Assembly: GCA_937885165.1 (NCBI GenBank)
Contig: CAKZZJ010000168.1
Span: 1 to 8,882 of the forward strand
DNA: 8,882 nt
Source: an uncultured Caryophanales bacterium
Lineage (GTDB): Bacteria; Bacillota_I; Bacilli_A; Acholeplasmatales; Anaeroplasmataceae
Direction: 5' to 3'
Notes under the pieces: model-generated
The model's input: the letters and a program-made list of their open reading frames with translations, nothing else
Told to the model about the DNA's origin: nothing
Database searches by the model: none
Position numbers and translations under genes: made by a program
In this document: one piece after another, positions 1 to 8,300 of the stretch
Position numbering within the stretch: the stretch's first letter is position 1
How the letters are laid out: each line of letters opens with the position of its first letter

Positions 1-42
1 TGGGAGTAAATAAAGCCAAGCCTTTAAAGAATTTTTCTTCAA
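1..42 (-). CDS. Sugar ABC transporter permease, N-terminal fragment (cut by window edge)
   Basis: Read on the minus strand from a TTG at 42-40, the frame is open to the window edge and gives MKKNSLKAWLYLLP. A short basic stretch followed by 'KAWLYLLP' is the usual opening of MalF/UgpA-type (binding-protein-dependent, carbohydrate) permease subunits, where it leads into the first membrane helix. A purine-rich Shine-Dalgarno run (GAGGAGAGTGAGGG on the minus strand, about 43-57) lies just upstream and supports this start; an in-frame GTG at 60 would place the start before that site. The gene is divergent from the exporter operon. Only 14 residues are visible, so the family call is pattern recognition from a short stretch. 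Confidence 0.45.
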   Translation of the reverse strand, partial: MKKNSLKAWLYLLP

Positions 43-60
43 AGCCCTCACTCTCCTCAC

Positions 61-89
61 AGTTATTATTTTATCATAAAATAATAACT
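61..89. repeat. Perfect 14-bp inverted repeat with 1-nt centre, probable operator
   Basis: AGTTATTATTTTAT at 61-74 is followed by one C and then by its exact reverse complement at 76-89. The symmetry ends sharply on both sides. It sits between the divergent permease start (42) and the exporter promoter, directly upstream of the permease Shine-Dalgarno site. There is no T-run after it on either strand and the stem is nearly all A:T, so it does not look like an intrinsic terminator. A dimeric repressor or activator site controlling the sugar transporter is the likeliest role (inference). On the minus strand a TAAAAT hexamer (73-68) lies inside the palindrome and could be the permease -10. Confidence 0.6.
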
Positions 90-155
90 AACAAAAGATT
101 AAATGAAAAAGTGATGAAAATTATTTTTTAAATGTTAATTTACGTGCTTTTAATG

Positions 156-161
156 TATAAT
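156..161 (+). promoter_or_regulatory. -10 box of the exporter operon promoter
   Basis: A perfect TATAAT occurs 27 bases before the chosen start at 189, which would put the transcription start near 168 and leave a leader of about 20 bases. The matching -35 region (about 133-138, TGTTAA) is poor, so the promoter may be weak or activator-dependent. This position also argues against translation starting at the in-frame ATG at 132, which would lie upstream of the transcript. Confidence 0.5.
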
Positions 162-177
162 TATTATGTAAAAAATT

Positions 178-184
178 GGCGGTG
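178..184 (+). promoter_or_regulatory. Ribosome binding site that sets the first exporter gene's start
   Basis: GGCGGTG matches the ideal GGAGGTG at six of seven positions and ends four bases before the ATG at 189. The longer reading from 132 has no Shine-Dalgarno site, and its extra 19 residues are not typical of the family. Confidence 0.6.
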
Positions 185-188
185 CTTT

Positions 189-1937
189 ATGTTTAAATTT
201 ATCAAAAGTATGGACTGGTTTATAAAGAAAAACTGGTGGCGCTATCTCTTAGTTGTCCTTTTCGGTCTTATACTGGCAGTATTAAATGTTTTACCTGTTA
301 GAATTATCGGTGAACTTACTAGAACAATAGAATCAGGAAATATTACAAGGGATTATTTGATATATGATGTAATGATCCCTTTTATTGCTGTAGTAATTGG
401 TATTTATGTTGATTCAGTAATAAAAAGGTTGTGCCAAAATAGACTGACAACATCACTTTATTATGCACTTCATGATAGATATATGAAAAGCATATTGAAA
501 CAGGATGGTAATTTTTTTGAAAGATTCCAATCAGGTGATTTATTAATTAGAGCTATTGGAGATATCAATACTGTAAAATTCAGTGGTGGAAACAGATTAT
601 TAAATATATTTTTAGATTTCATCACTGTTGTTGTTGCCTTTATACAGTTAATAATGATAGATTATTTACTTGCAATAATTTGTTTTTTTCCTCTAATATT
701 TATTTTAATTTCCAATATGATGTTAAAAGCTAAGGTGCAAAAAAACTGGCGTATCGTTAGAGAAAAATCTTCTTTGATGGGTAATGTCGTATTAGAATCC
801 ATTACCAATGTAAGAACTATTAGAGCCTATTCTAAAGAAGATGAAAATTATAAGAAGAATCTAGAATATAGTGAGGTAGTATTTGATGTAGAAAAAAGAA
901 ACCTTAAAATAAATGTGATATTTCAGCCTTTGTTTCAGTTTATCGTAGGAATATCTACTCTTCTATGTTTCAGTTTTGGTGCTTATTTCTATTACATAGG
1001 AAGGCTTAATGAAATAAGCTTACTCGTATCTTTTTCTATGTATTTGGGCTTGTTTCAATCTCCACTTACAAGAATGGGTGCGATGATCAATAATTTTTAT
1101 CAGTCACTTATAAGTGCGGATAGATTAAATGAAGTTTATAATTCAAAAAGTCAAATTGTATCAACTAATGATTTAGAATGTAAAATAATTAAAAAAATAG
1201 AATTCAAAAATTTTTCTTTCAGTTATCCAGATGAAGAAAATATTATTCTAGATAATATTAATTTAACAATACATAAAGGCGAAACCTTAGGTATTGTAGG
1301 TAAAACAGGTTCTGGTAAAACAACACTTGTAAGGCAACTTGAAAGACAATATCCTACAAGAATGTTTGAAATATATATAAACGATATTCCGATTGAAGAA
1401 TATAAAATAGAGTCTATAAGAGAAAGAATATCATATGTACCTCAAGAACATATTTTGTTTTCAAGAAGTATTATAGACAATGTCAAATTAGGTAAAATAA
1501 ACGCTAAAAAAGAAGAAATTGATGAAGCAATAAGGCTTGCTGATTTCGAAAAAGATATAAATGATTTAAATGATGGTGTTGATACTATAGTAGGAGAATA
1601 TGGTGTAACCTTATCAGGGGGTCAGAAACAAAGATTAGGTATTGCTAGAGCCTTCTTAAAAAACGAGGATGTATTAATCCTTGATGACTCACTTTCTGCA
1701 GTAGATGGCAAAACTGAAGCTAACATAATTAAATCACTAAAAGAATACCGCCATGATAAGACTAATATAATTGTCTGCCATAGGCTTTCTGCAGTAATGC
1801 ACGCGGATAAAATCATAGTTCTTGATGAGGGACACATTATAGAATCAGGTTCGCATAAAGAACTAATGAGGCTTCACGGATGGTATTATGAGCAATTTAA
1901 GAGTCAAGAGATGGAGGTAGATAAAAATGAAGGCTAA
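189..1937 (+). CDS. Heterodimeric ABC exporter half-transporter with degenerate ATP site (BmrC/LmrC-like)
   Basis: This is a 582-residue membrane half-transporter: an N-terminal six-helix domain (hydrophobic segments near residues 17-37, 60-80, 136-157, 159-177, 246-268 and 275-293) followed by an ATP-binding domain. Visible motifs are the A-loop Tyr in 'SYPDEE', Walker A GKTGSGKT (371-378), Q-loop 'VPQE', an X-loop 'TIVGEYG', a consensus signature LSGGQ (475-479), Walker B 'LILDD' and the H-loop His 531. The catalytic glutamate after Walker B is replaced by Asp 500, the hallmark of the non-hydrolysing site of heterodimeric type IV exporters such as BmrC, LmrC and TM287. Its intact signature would complete the active site of the partner encoded next. 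The two genes overlap by 11 bases. Substrate is unknown: drugs, lipids or peptides are all possible. Start 189 is chosen from the Shine-Dalgarno and -10 positions; an ATG at 132 is also in frame. Confidence 0.9.
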   Translation: MFKFIKSMDWFIKKNWWRYLLVVLFGLILAVLNVLPVRIIGELTRTIESGNITRDYLIYDVMIPFIAVVIGIYVDSVIKRLCQNRLTTSLYYALHDRYMKSILKQDGNFFERFQSGDLLIRAIGDINTVKFSGGNRLLNIFLDFITVVVAFIQLIMIDYLLAIICFFPLIFILISNMMLKAKVQKNWRIVREKSSLMGNVVLESITNVRTIRAYSKEDENYKKNLEYSEVVFDVEKRNLKINVIFQPLFQFIVGISTLLCFSFGAYFYYIGRLNEISLLVSFSMYLGLFQSPLTRMGAMINNFYQSLISADRLNEVYNSKSQIVSTNDLECKIIKKIEFKNFSFSYPDEENIILDNINLTIHKGETLGIVGKTGSGKTTLVRQLERQYPTRMFEIYINDIPIEEYKIESIRERISYVPQEHILFSRSIIDNVKLGKINAKKEEIDEAIRLADFEKDINDLNDGVDTIVGEYGVTLSGGQKQRLGIARAFLKNEDVLILDDSLSAVDGKTEANIIKSLKEYRHDKTNIIVCHRLSAVMHADKIIVLDEGHIIESGSHKELMRLHGWYYEQFKSQEMEVDKNEG

Positions 1938-3687
1938 AAGAATTAAAAAAAGCCAGATGATACGTTTTATCATTCCTTACATCAAAAAAGAAAAACTGCT
2001 TGTTATTGCGACAATATTATTATGCTTTACTACATCAATATTATCAGCATTAACTCCATTTATAACAAAAGAGATATTAGATAATTTCTTACCTAATGAA
2101 AATTATAAAATGATAATTTTTTATCTGTTATCATATCTTGCTGTTACACTAGCTTTAGTTACATCAAGATATTTATTCCAATATATAAATACCTTAACTG
2201 GAATGAAGATAGAACGTAAAATTAGAGAAGAAGCTATGAAAAAAATCAATTTTCTTCCTGTTGATTACTTTTCTTTAGAACCTGATGGTAAAATAGTTGC
2301 GAAAATAACATCAGATAGTGGTGGTGTAAGAATATTTTATACTACAATGTTTTCGATAATTAATGCTATATTAAATATCATAATAATCTACGTTGGTATA
2401 GTTATATTAGATCCACTGCTTGCCTTAATTTTATTAGCGATCGTTCCAGTACTAATTTTATGGGTAACGATATATCGTAAGTGGGTACATAAGTATTATC
2501 TTAACTTAAGAGAAATCGGTTCACTAATTAATGGTAAATTAAATGAAGACATTACTGGATCATTAATAATTCAGGATTTCAATCAGGAAGATTTGATATT
2601 AAAAGAATATGAGGATTTAGTATGGAAATATGTTAAAAACGATCGTACTACTGCTTCCCTTAACGCATCATTAGGTTTTGAATTATTAAATTTAATTAAA
2701 AGATTAGTAGAAATAGGGCTTCTTCTATTCTTGGGTTTCTCAACAATTGAAGCCTTCGGTACTATAATTACTATCGGTATGGTATCTGCATTAGTTGAAT
2801 CTCTCGACAAAATGATTAACCCTTTTGATACAATATTCAACAATTTAAATGAATTAGAAGATTCAATTGTTGGGGCAAGCAGAGCTTACGCATTTATTAA
2901 AGAAAAGACAGATACCAAAGTATTTGATGGCATAGAATTACCTGATGATATAAAAGGAAACATCGAATTTATAGATGTTAAATTTGCTTACATAAAAGAT
3001 AATTATGTACTTAATGGTATAAACCTTAATGTATCTGCCGGTGAAGCAATTGGTATAGTAGGCCATACTGGTAGCGGTAAATCATCGCTTATGAATTTGT
3101 TGTTGAGATTTAATGATTATGATGGTGGATCAATACTACTTGATGGTAATGAAATATCAAAATACAATAAAATGTCATATAGAAAAAATATGGGTATTGT
3201 TCTTCAAACGCCAGCCTTATTCAAAGGAACATTAAAATCAAATATAACAATGGAAAGAGAATATAGCGATGATGATGCCATTAACGCACTCAAAGCTGTT
3301 GGTGGAGAATATTTATTAAAGAAAACACCATTTGGTATAAATATGCCAATATCATTTAAGGGCGAAAATCTGTCTTTAGGCGAAAAACAATTAATATCAT
3401 TCGCAAGAGTAATATTGAGAAATCCTAAAATATTAGTACTTGATGAAGCTACCGCAAATATAGATTCAGAAACTGAAAATATAATAAAAGAAGCTACCGG
3501 AGTAGTTTCTCAAAACAGGACAACATTTATAATCGCACATAGATTATCAACTGTTAAAGATTGTAATAAAATTGTTGTTTTAGATCATGGGAAAATAGTA
3601 GGAATGGGCAATCATAATTATTTATATTATAACTGTGATATATATAAAGATATGTATGATTCTCAATTTAAAGAATTAAATTCATAA
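1927..3687 (+). CDS. Heterodimeric ABC exporter half-transporter with catalytic Walker B and non-consensus signature (BmrD/LmrD-like)
   Basis: This 586-residue partner subunit has about six membrane helices (near 24-44, 62-82, 142-162, 163-183, 250-271 and 277-295) and a C-terminal ATPase. Motifs are Walker A GHTGSGKS (379-386), Q-loop 'VLQTP', Walker B 'LVLDE' with the catalytic Glu 507, D-loop 'ANID' and H-loop His 538. Its signature is LSLGE (482-486) instead of LSGGQ, with 'FKGEN' before it where the first subunit has 'VGEYG'. The pattern is complementary to the first subunit: consensus site = this Walker A/B plus the partner's LSGGQ; degenerate site = the partner's LDD plus this LSLGE. 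That is the known arrangement of BmrCD/LmrCD/TM287-288 heterodimers. GGAGG at 1913-1917, nine bases before the ATG, drives initiation inside the end of the upstream gene, so translation is probably coupled. A terminator follows the stop within five bases. Confidence 0.92.
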   Translation: MKAKRIKKSQMIRFIIPYIKKEKLLVIATILLCFTTSILSALTPFITKEILDNFLPNENYKMIIFYLLSYLAVTLALVTSRYLFQYINTLTGMKIERKIREEAMKKINFLPVDYFSLEPDGKIVAKITSDSGGVRIFYTTMFSIINAILNIIIIYVGIVILDPLLALILLAIVPVLILWVTIYRKWVHKYYLNLREIGSLINGKLNEDITGSLIIQDFNQEDLILKEYEDLVWKYVKNDRTTASLNASLGFELLNLIKRLVEIGLLLFLGFSTIEAFGTIITIGMVSALVESLDKMINPFDTIFNNLNELEDSIVGASRAYAFIKEKTDTKVFDGIELPDDIKGNIEFIDVKFAYIKDNYVLNGINLNVSAGEAIGIVGHTGSGKSSLMNLLLRFNDYDGGSILLDGNEISKYNKMSYRKNMGIVLQTPALFKGTLKSNITMEREYSDDDAINALKAVGGEYLLKKTPFGINMPISFKGENLSLGEKQLISFARVILRNPKILVLDEATANIDSETENIIKEATGVVSQNRTTFIIAHRLSTVKDCNKIVVLDHGKIVGMGNHNYLYYNCDIYKDMYDSQFKELNS

Positions 3688-3691
3688 TATT

Positions 3692-3727
3692 AAGGTATTC
3701 TTCTCTTTTTGGAAGAATGCCTTTTTT
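3692..3727 (+). terminator. Intrinsic terminator of the exporter operon
   Basis: A 12-bp stem (AAGGTATTCTTC at 3692-3703 with GAAGAATGCCTT at 3712-3723, one G-U pair) encloses an 8-base loop. The 3' arm runs straight into a T-tract, giving six consecutive T at 3722-3727. It starts four bases after the exporter stop codon. Confidence 0.88.
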
Positions 3728-3735
3728 AATACAAG

Positions 3736-3761
3736 TAATTATCATTTGTGAATGCGAATTA
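3736..3761. repeat. Imperfect dyad in the intergenic region
   Basis: TAATTATCATT (3736-3746) and AATGCGAATTA (3751-3761) are reverse complements except for a central two-base mismatch, with TGTG as the loop. It lies between the terminator and the promoter of the next operon and has no T-tail. It may be a protein-binding site, but a chance dyad in AT-rich DNA cannot be excluded. Confidence 0.25.
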
Positions 3762-3840
3762 TTTACAAGCTAAAAATATTTAAAGTCAACTTTTTATATT
3801 AAAGATATAAATAATCAAGCATAATTCTTTTTTTATTGAC

Positions 3841-3859
3841 TTAAATATGGTATATTTAA
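3841..3859 (+). promoter_or_regulatory. Extended -10 promoter inside a perfect dyad, upstream of the helicase operon
   Basis: TG-G-TATATT at 3848-3856 fits an extended -10 element (TGn plus TATAAT-like hexamer), which can act without a good -35. It lies wholly inside the dyad TTAAATAT-GGT-ATATTTAA (8-bp arms). A regulator bound there would cover the RNA polymerase contact, so repression of this operon is a reasonable guess. The TTGACT at 3836-3841 is only nine bases from this hexamer and cannot serve as its -35. Transcription would start near 3863, about 45 bases before the first gene. Confidence 0.45.
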
Positions 3860-3887
3860 AAAACGAAATCATTACATTTATTCCAAC

Positions 3888-3895
3888 AAAAGGAG
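3888..3895 (+). promoter_or_regulatory. Ribosome binding site that decides the start of the unknown protein
   Basis: AAAAGGAG directly abuts an ATG at 3896, leaving no room for that codon to be used. The next in-frame ATG at 3908 is 12 bases away, slightly long but workable, and gives a natural basic N-terminus (MKKFK). Confidence 0.55.
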
Positions 3896-3907
3896 ATGCA
3901 TAATAGA

Positions 3908-5344
3908 ATGAAAAAATTTAAAACAATCAATAACGGACTTGGAATATTAGAATTTACTTTTATAGGAGATGATGATATTGAAAGACAATATATTTGTTGT
4001 GTAGAAGATAAAAGATATTCTAATCATTATTTTCTTGATATTAATAACGAAAAATTAGTCGAAGAATTTGCCCCAAAAGGCTTTTCTTTCGGTTTTAGAG
4101 GTAGTTATCCACACGATGAAATTGCTTCAAAAGTGCAGCACTCATTAAAAGAGGATGAATATCTTGAATTTGCAAAAAATGCTTTAAAAAGTATAAAGAA
4201 ATCTAAAAATGATTATTTTATATCTTGTTATACAAATGCAGTAATAAATGGCTTTAATTCTTTAAATGCAAAAGCAAAAAGAAATGATTTTGACAAAATA
4301 AAAGAAATATATTATTACTGCTTTCTTGAAAAATGCTTTTCAAGTGACAATTATTTTCTAAGATATTTAACTGATGATGAACAAATGCAAGCCATTAAAA
4401 TAGGCTTTTCAAATCCAAAGGCAATAAATGTAAATGAATATAACAATTATAATGATATAAAAATTGTTAGAGATACATTATGTAAAATAGTATCCTCAGA
4501 TAAAGAAAATAATTATGAAAACACAAAGCATATACTAAATAGTCAATTTGATTTATTTAGTAATTTTGATGATTACGATTATTATTATTTTTATGATGCC
4601 AAAGGTAAGTTCTTTGGGATACATTATTTATATGTTTTAAGTAAGAAATATAATTATTTTGATTTCCTAGTTGATAGGCTTTTTCAAAATGAAAAGGATT
4701 ATATAGCCTTATTCAATACAGTTCATTATTATTACAGCAATTCTTATGCATATTATGGCAAAGAATATAGGGGCATAAGACTATCTGATGATAATCCTAT
4801 GGAATTATATTTATATTTAAATAATAGTGGCATGAAGGATGAAGCACATAAAATTGCTTTAGCAACAGTATTATATACTGATGTTCCTCTTTATTATTCA
4901 TATTTCAGGCCATTAATAAAAGATGAAGAAATCGTTGAGAAAATCAAGAAAAATGTAGATGGTTTTAAATCATCATTTGTTGGTTATAAAGAAGATAAGC
5001 TTATGACTGCTAACAACATTAAATTTAAAGATAGATGGCATATGCCACTAGAATTCTTATATGGAATTGAATATTTTGATAATTATCAAAAATTTTCAAG
5101 TGATAATGATTTTAAAGAAGCAAAAAAAGAAATGCGTGATGCAATAAAAAGGAATATAGAATATGACGAATTAGATTTCTTATATCCAATTCGTGGATTA
5201 ATTGAATTTAAAGATAAAACTGTATTAAAGTATTTAGATGATGAAGATTTTGAATTAATGCCTGAGTATCAGTTTTTAAAATTAAAAGCATATAAGAGTT
5301 TGAAAAAGAATGATGATGATTACATCAGATACGAGGTAAAATAA
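3908..5344 (+). CDS. Protein of unknown function, first gene of the SNF2 helicase operon
   Basis: I do not recognise this 478-residue protein. It has no signal peptide, no clear membrane helix and no nucleotide-binding, nuclease or zinc motif that I can see. The first about 75 residues look beta-rich and end in 'GFSFGFRGSYPHDE'. The rest looks mostly helical, with repeated short amphipathic segments, and is strikingly rich in Tyr, Phe, Asp and Lys (for example 'FDDYDYYYFYDAKGKFF' and 'HYYYSNSYAYYGKEYRG'), in part a result of the low GC. A soluble helical-repeat scaffold or adaptor is possible, but this is only an impression. Its TAA is immediately followed by the ATG of the SNF2 helicase and the helicase's Shine-Dalgarno site lies within this gene, so the two are almost certainly co-transcribed and translationally linked. 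That suggests, without proving, that it is a partner of the helicase. An in-frame ATG at 3896 would add four residues. Confidence 0.8.
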   Translation: MKKFKTINNGLGILEFTFIGDDDIERQYICCVEDKRYSNHYFLDINNEKLVEEFAPKGFSFGFRGSYPHDEIASKVQHSLKEDEYLEFAKNALKSIKKSKNDYFISCYTNAVINGFNSLNAKAKRNDFDKIKEIYYYCFLEKCFSSDNYFLRYLTDDEQMQAIKIGFSNPKAINVNEYNNYNDIKIVRDTLCKIVSSDKENNYENTKHILNSQFDLFSNFDDYDYYYFYDAKGKFFGIHYLYVLSKKYNYFDFLVDRLFQNEKDYIALFNTVHYYYSNSYAYYGKEYRGIRLSDDNPMELYLYLNNSGMKDEAHKIALATVLYTDVPLYYSYFRPLIKDEEIVEKIKKNVDGFKSSFVGYKEDKLMTANNIKFKDRWHMPLEFLYGIEYFDNYQKFSSDNDFKEAKKEMRDAIKRNIEYDELDFLYPIRGLIEFKDKTVLKYLDDEDFELMPEYQFLKLKAYKSLKKNDDDYIRYEVK

Positions 5345-8300
5345 ATGTATATTAGATCGTTAGAAAATGAAACAATCAATTCAATTGATGATATATTAAA
5401 AAAAATCGGATATGAAATGACCGATGCTTTAAAAAATAATAAATATGATATTTACAGGAAATTTTTTATAGAAGAAAATGCATTCTTTTATGCTGCAATC
5501 ATAAAAGATTTTTCTAATGCAGCAAAATCAATGCTTCTTCCTGAATTATCATGCTTTGTCTATGATGATGGTACAACATCAACAATAAATGAGACGAGCG
5601 CGCCACTTTTAAAATTTTTATATGATAAAGAATTTAATCTGAGCGAAGCTGAATATGAAGCTATTTATCCTGATGTTTTTAAAGCCCAGGCTTTAACTAA
5701 GGGATTAACACCACAACAAGCAAAGATAAAACTTGAGGATAGAAAAGAATTAGAAGAATTAATTGAAAAAATTCTAAAATTAAAAGAGGAAAAAGCACCT
5801 AAAGAAAACACTAAATCTGATAAATATAATGTTTTATTAAAAATTGAACCTTATAATTATAATAATTATTTTCGTGTTGGAATTGATTTAGTTAAAGGTA
5901 AGGATATTATTAAAGTTGAGAACTTCTATCGTTTTTCTTCAAATTTTGATGGAACCACTATCTTTAATTTATCAAACAAATATAAAGTTAAACTATCTAA
6001 TGATAGCTTTTTCCCACCATATGACAATGTTATTTCCTCATTATGTAAAAATATGGGTTTTTCTTCAAAAGGAAAGCAAGAATATGGTGTTATAAGCAGT
6101 GATAATTTAGCAGAAATTTTATCTAAAGTACTAGATAATTATTTGATATATGGAAATGTAAAACAAAAAATAAATACAGATTTAGTTTCATTTGTTTTAT
6201 CAGATAAGGGTGTTCCTGAATTTACTCCTTCTTTTTCATCAAGTAATATTTATGCGAAAGATGGTGTATTCGTATTTGATAAAAAGAATATCAAATTCTA
6301 TGAATATCCTACTAGGGCGATTAAAGAAATATATTTGTATTTTAGACAAAAAGGATTTGATAATTACGATTATGTAGCAGATATATTTACAAAAAATTTA
6401 GTTCCAATTCTATCTAAGAATTTATCAAGTAAAAAGAAAGTAATCTCAAATGATAATCCATTTAATATTTCATTATACATTTCAATTAATGAAAAATCAG
6501 AGCTTGTGTTTAATACAAAAATTTCAAATAATGGCAGTGAGATCACAATGAATGATTTGCAAGATTATGAAAATAATTTATATGATGCCTATGCTGAAAT
6601 ATTAAAATCCATGGGTGGAATTGATAATGGAATAATAAAAGGTGATGACAACATTGTAAAATTTTTACAAAGTGATATTTCATCAATTCAGAAATTTGCA
6701 TCTTTATATGTAGAAGATAGATTAAAGCCTAAAAATATCAGTGATAAGCCACAGCTTAGATTTAATGCGAAAAGAAATGGTAATTATTTAGATTTAACAG
6801 TTGATTCTGATAAATATAATCATGAAGAACTTGTAAATATTGTTAATTCATATAAAAAGAAAAAGAAATATGTATTGTTAAATGATTCAGTTATTTTATT
6901 AACTGATAATGAAATAACAAAACAACTAGATAATTTTGAAGAAAATAAAACAGAAAATAAAAAACTACCACTATATGAAATATTTTCATTAAATGATATA
7001 TCTGTTGAGTATGATGATAAATTAAAAAATATTTTAACAGAAATAAAAGAATTTAGTGAATCTAAAATAGATTTGCCAGAAGGATGGAAAAAAGTCCTTA
7101 GACCATACCAAATTGAAGCAGTTAAATACTTAAATGTATTATCAAAATATAATTTTGGTGGAATTTTAGCTGATGAAATGGGTCTTGGTAAAACTATTGA
7201 GACAATATGTCATCTAGATTTAATCAAAACAAATAAACCAATTTTAGTTGTTACACCTAAAAATGTTTTATATAACTGGCAAAGTGAAATTGAACGTTTT
7301 TCTAAAATTGAATCACAAATAATAGATGGATCAAGAATTCAAAGGGAAAAGAAAATTAATTCAATAAATCAAAATAAAAAATGCATATATTTGGTAAGCT
7401 ATGATACACTAAAAATGGATATTGATCTAGTTGAGAATATTGAATTTTCTGTTGTTATCTTAGATGAAGCTCAAAATATAAAGAATTCATTTTCAAATCG
7501 TCATCAAGCCCTTATGCGTATTAAAAGTGACAACAGATTCGCACTTAGCGGTACACCTATTGAAAACTCAGTTTTTGATTTAATTTCAATCGCTGATTTT
7601 CTATTACCGGGTTATTTAGATAGTGAAAAGAAACTCGTAAATAATCCTAATTATAATTATTCAAATATAAAAATTAAAATTAAGCCTTTTATATTAAGAA
7701 GAAAGAAAAAAGATGTTTTGGATGAATTGCCACCAAAAGAAGAGATCAACATTATTATTAATATGGCTGATGAAGAAAGAAAACTTTATTTAGGATATCT
7801 TGAAGAAGCAAGAAATAAATCAATTGCTGAAAAGGGCATTTCAATGTTCTCATACATTATGAGACTAAGACAATTATGCGTTGATCCATCAACATTTATT
7901 GAAGATTATGATTTAATGCCTACCAAATTTAATTATCTAATTAATAATTTAAAAGAGAATTTAGAAAATGGTCATAAAGTATTAGTATTCTCATCATTTA
8001 AAGTTGTTTTAGATAATTTGTCTTCATATTTGAATATGGAAGATATCAAATATGATAAAATTGATGGCACCGTAGATTCTAAATCTAGACTTGATATTGC
8101 CAAAAAGTTCAATGATAATAGAACTAGTGCGATGGTTCTTTTGGTTTCACTTAAGGCAGGGGGAGTTGGTCTTAATCTTGTTGGGGCAGATATAATATAT
8201 CATCTTGGAGACGGTATGGGGGTGGAGGAGCAGCTTTGGATGCTGTCACCATCTCCTGCAGAGTGCGTCTGTGGCAATTGTGATTGGGGTACAAATCTTC

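Noticed and set aside
61..89. Palindrome as a bidirectional terminator
   Set aside because: The stem is almost entirely A:T, the loop is minimal and no T-run follows on either strand.
132..188. In-frame ATG at 132 as the start of the first ABC gene
   Set aside because: It has no Shine-Dalgarno site and lies upstream of a perfect TATAAT; ATG 189 has GGCGGTG at proper spacing.
1622..1837. Minus-strand open frame of 71 codons
   Set aside because: It lies antisense within the conserved ATPase domain of the first exporter gene, which is clearly coding; no family features or ribosome site.
2583..2843. Minus-strand open frame of 86 codons
   Set aside because: It is antisense to the membrane domain of the second exporter gene and has no recognisable features.
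3836..3841. TTGACT as a -35 box
   Set aside because: It is only nine bases from the TATATT hexamer and no good -10 lies 16-18 bases downstream.
3896..3907. ATG at 3896 as the start of the unknown protein
   Set aside because: The Shine-Dalgarno sequence touches this codon with no spacer; 3908 is usable.
6192..6377. Plus-strand open frame of 61 codons in another frame
   Set aside because: It overlaps the SNF2-associated region of the helicase out of frame and is low-complexity Ile/Leu-rich sequence.
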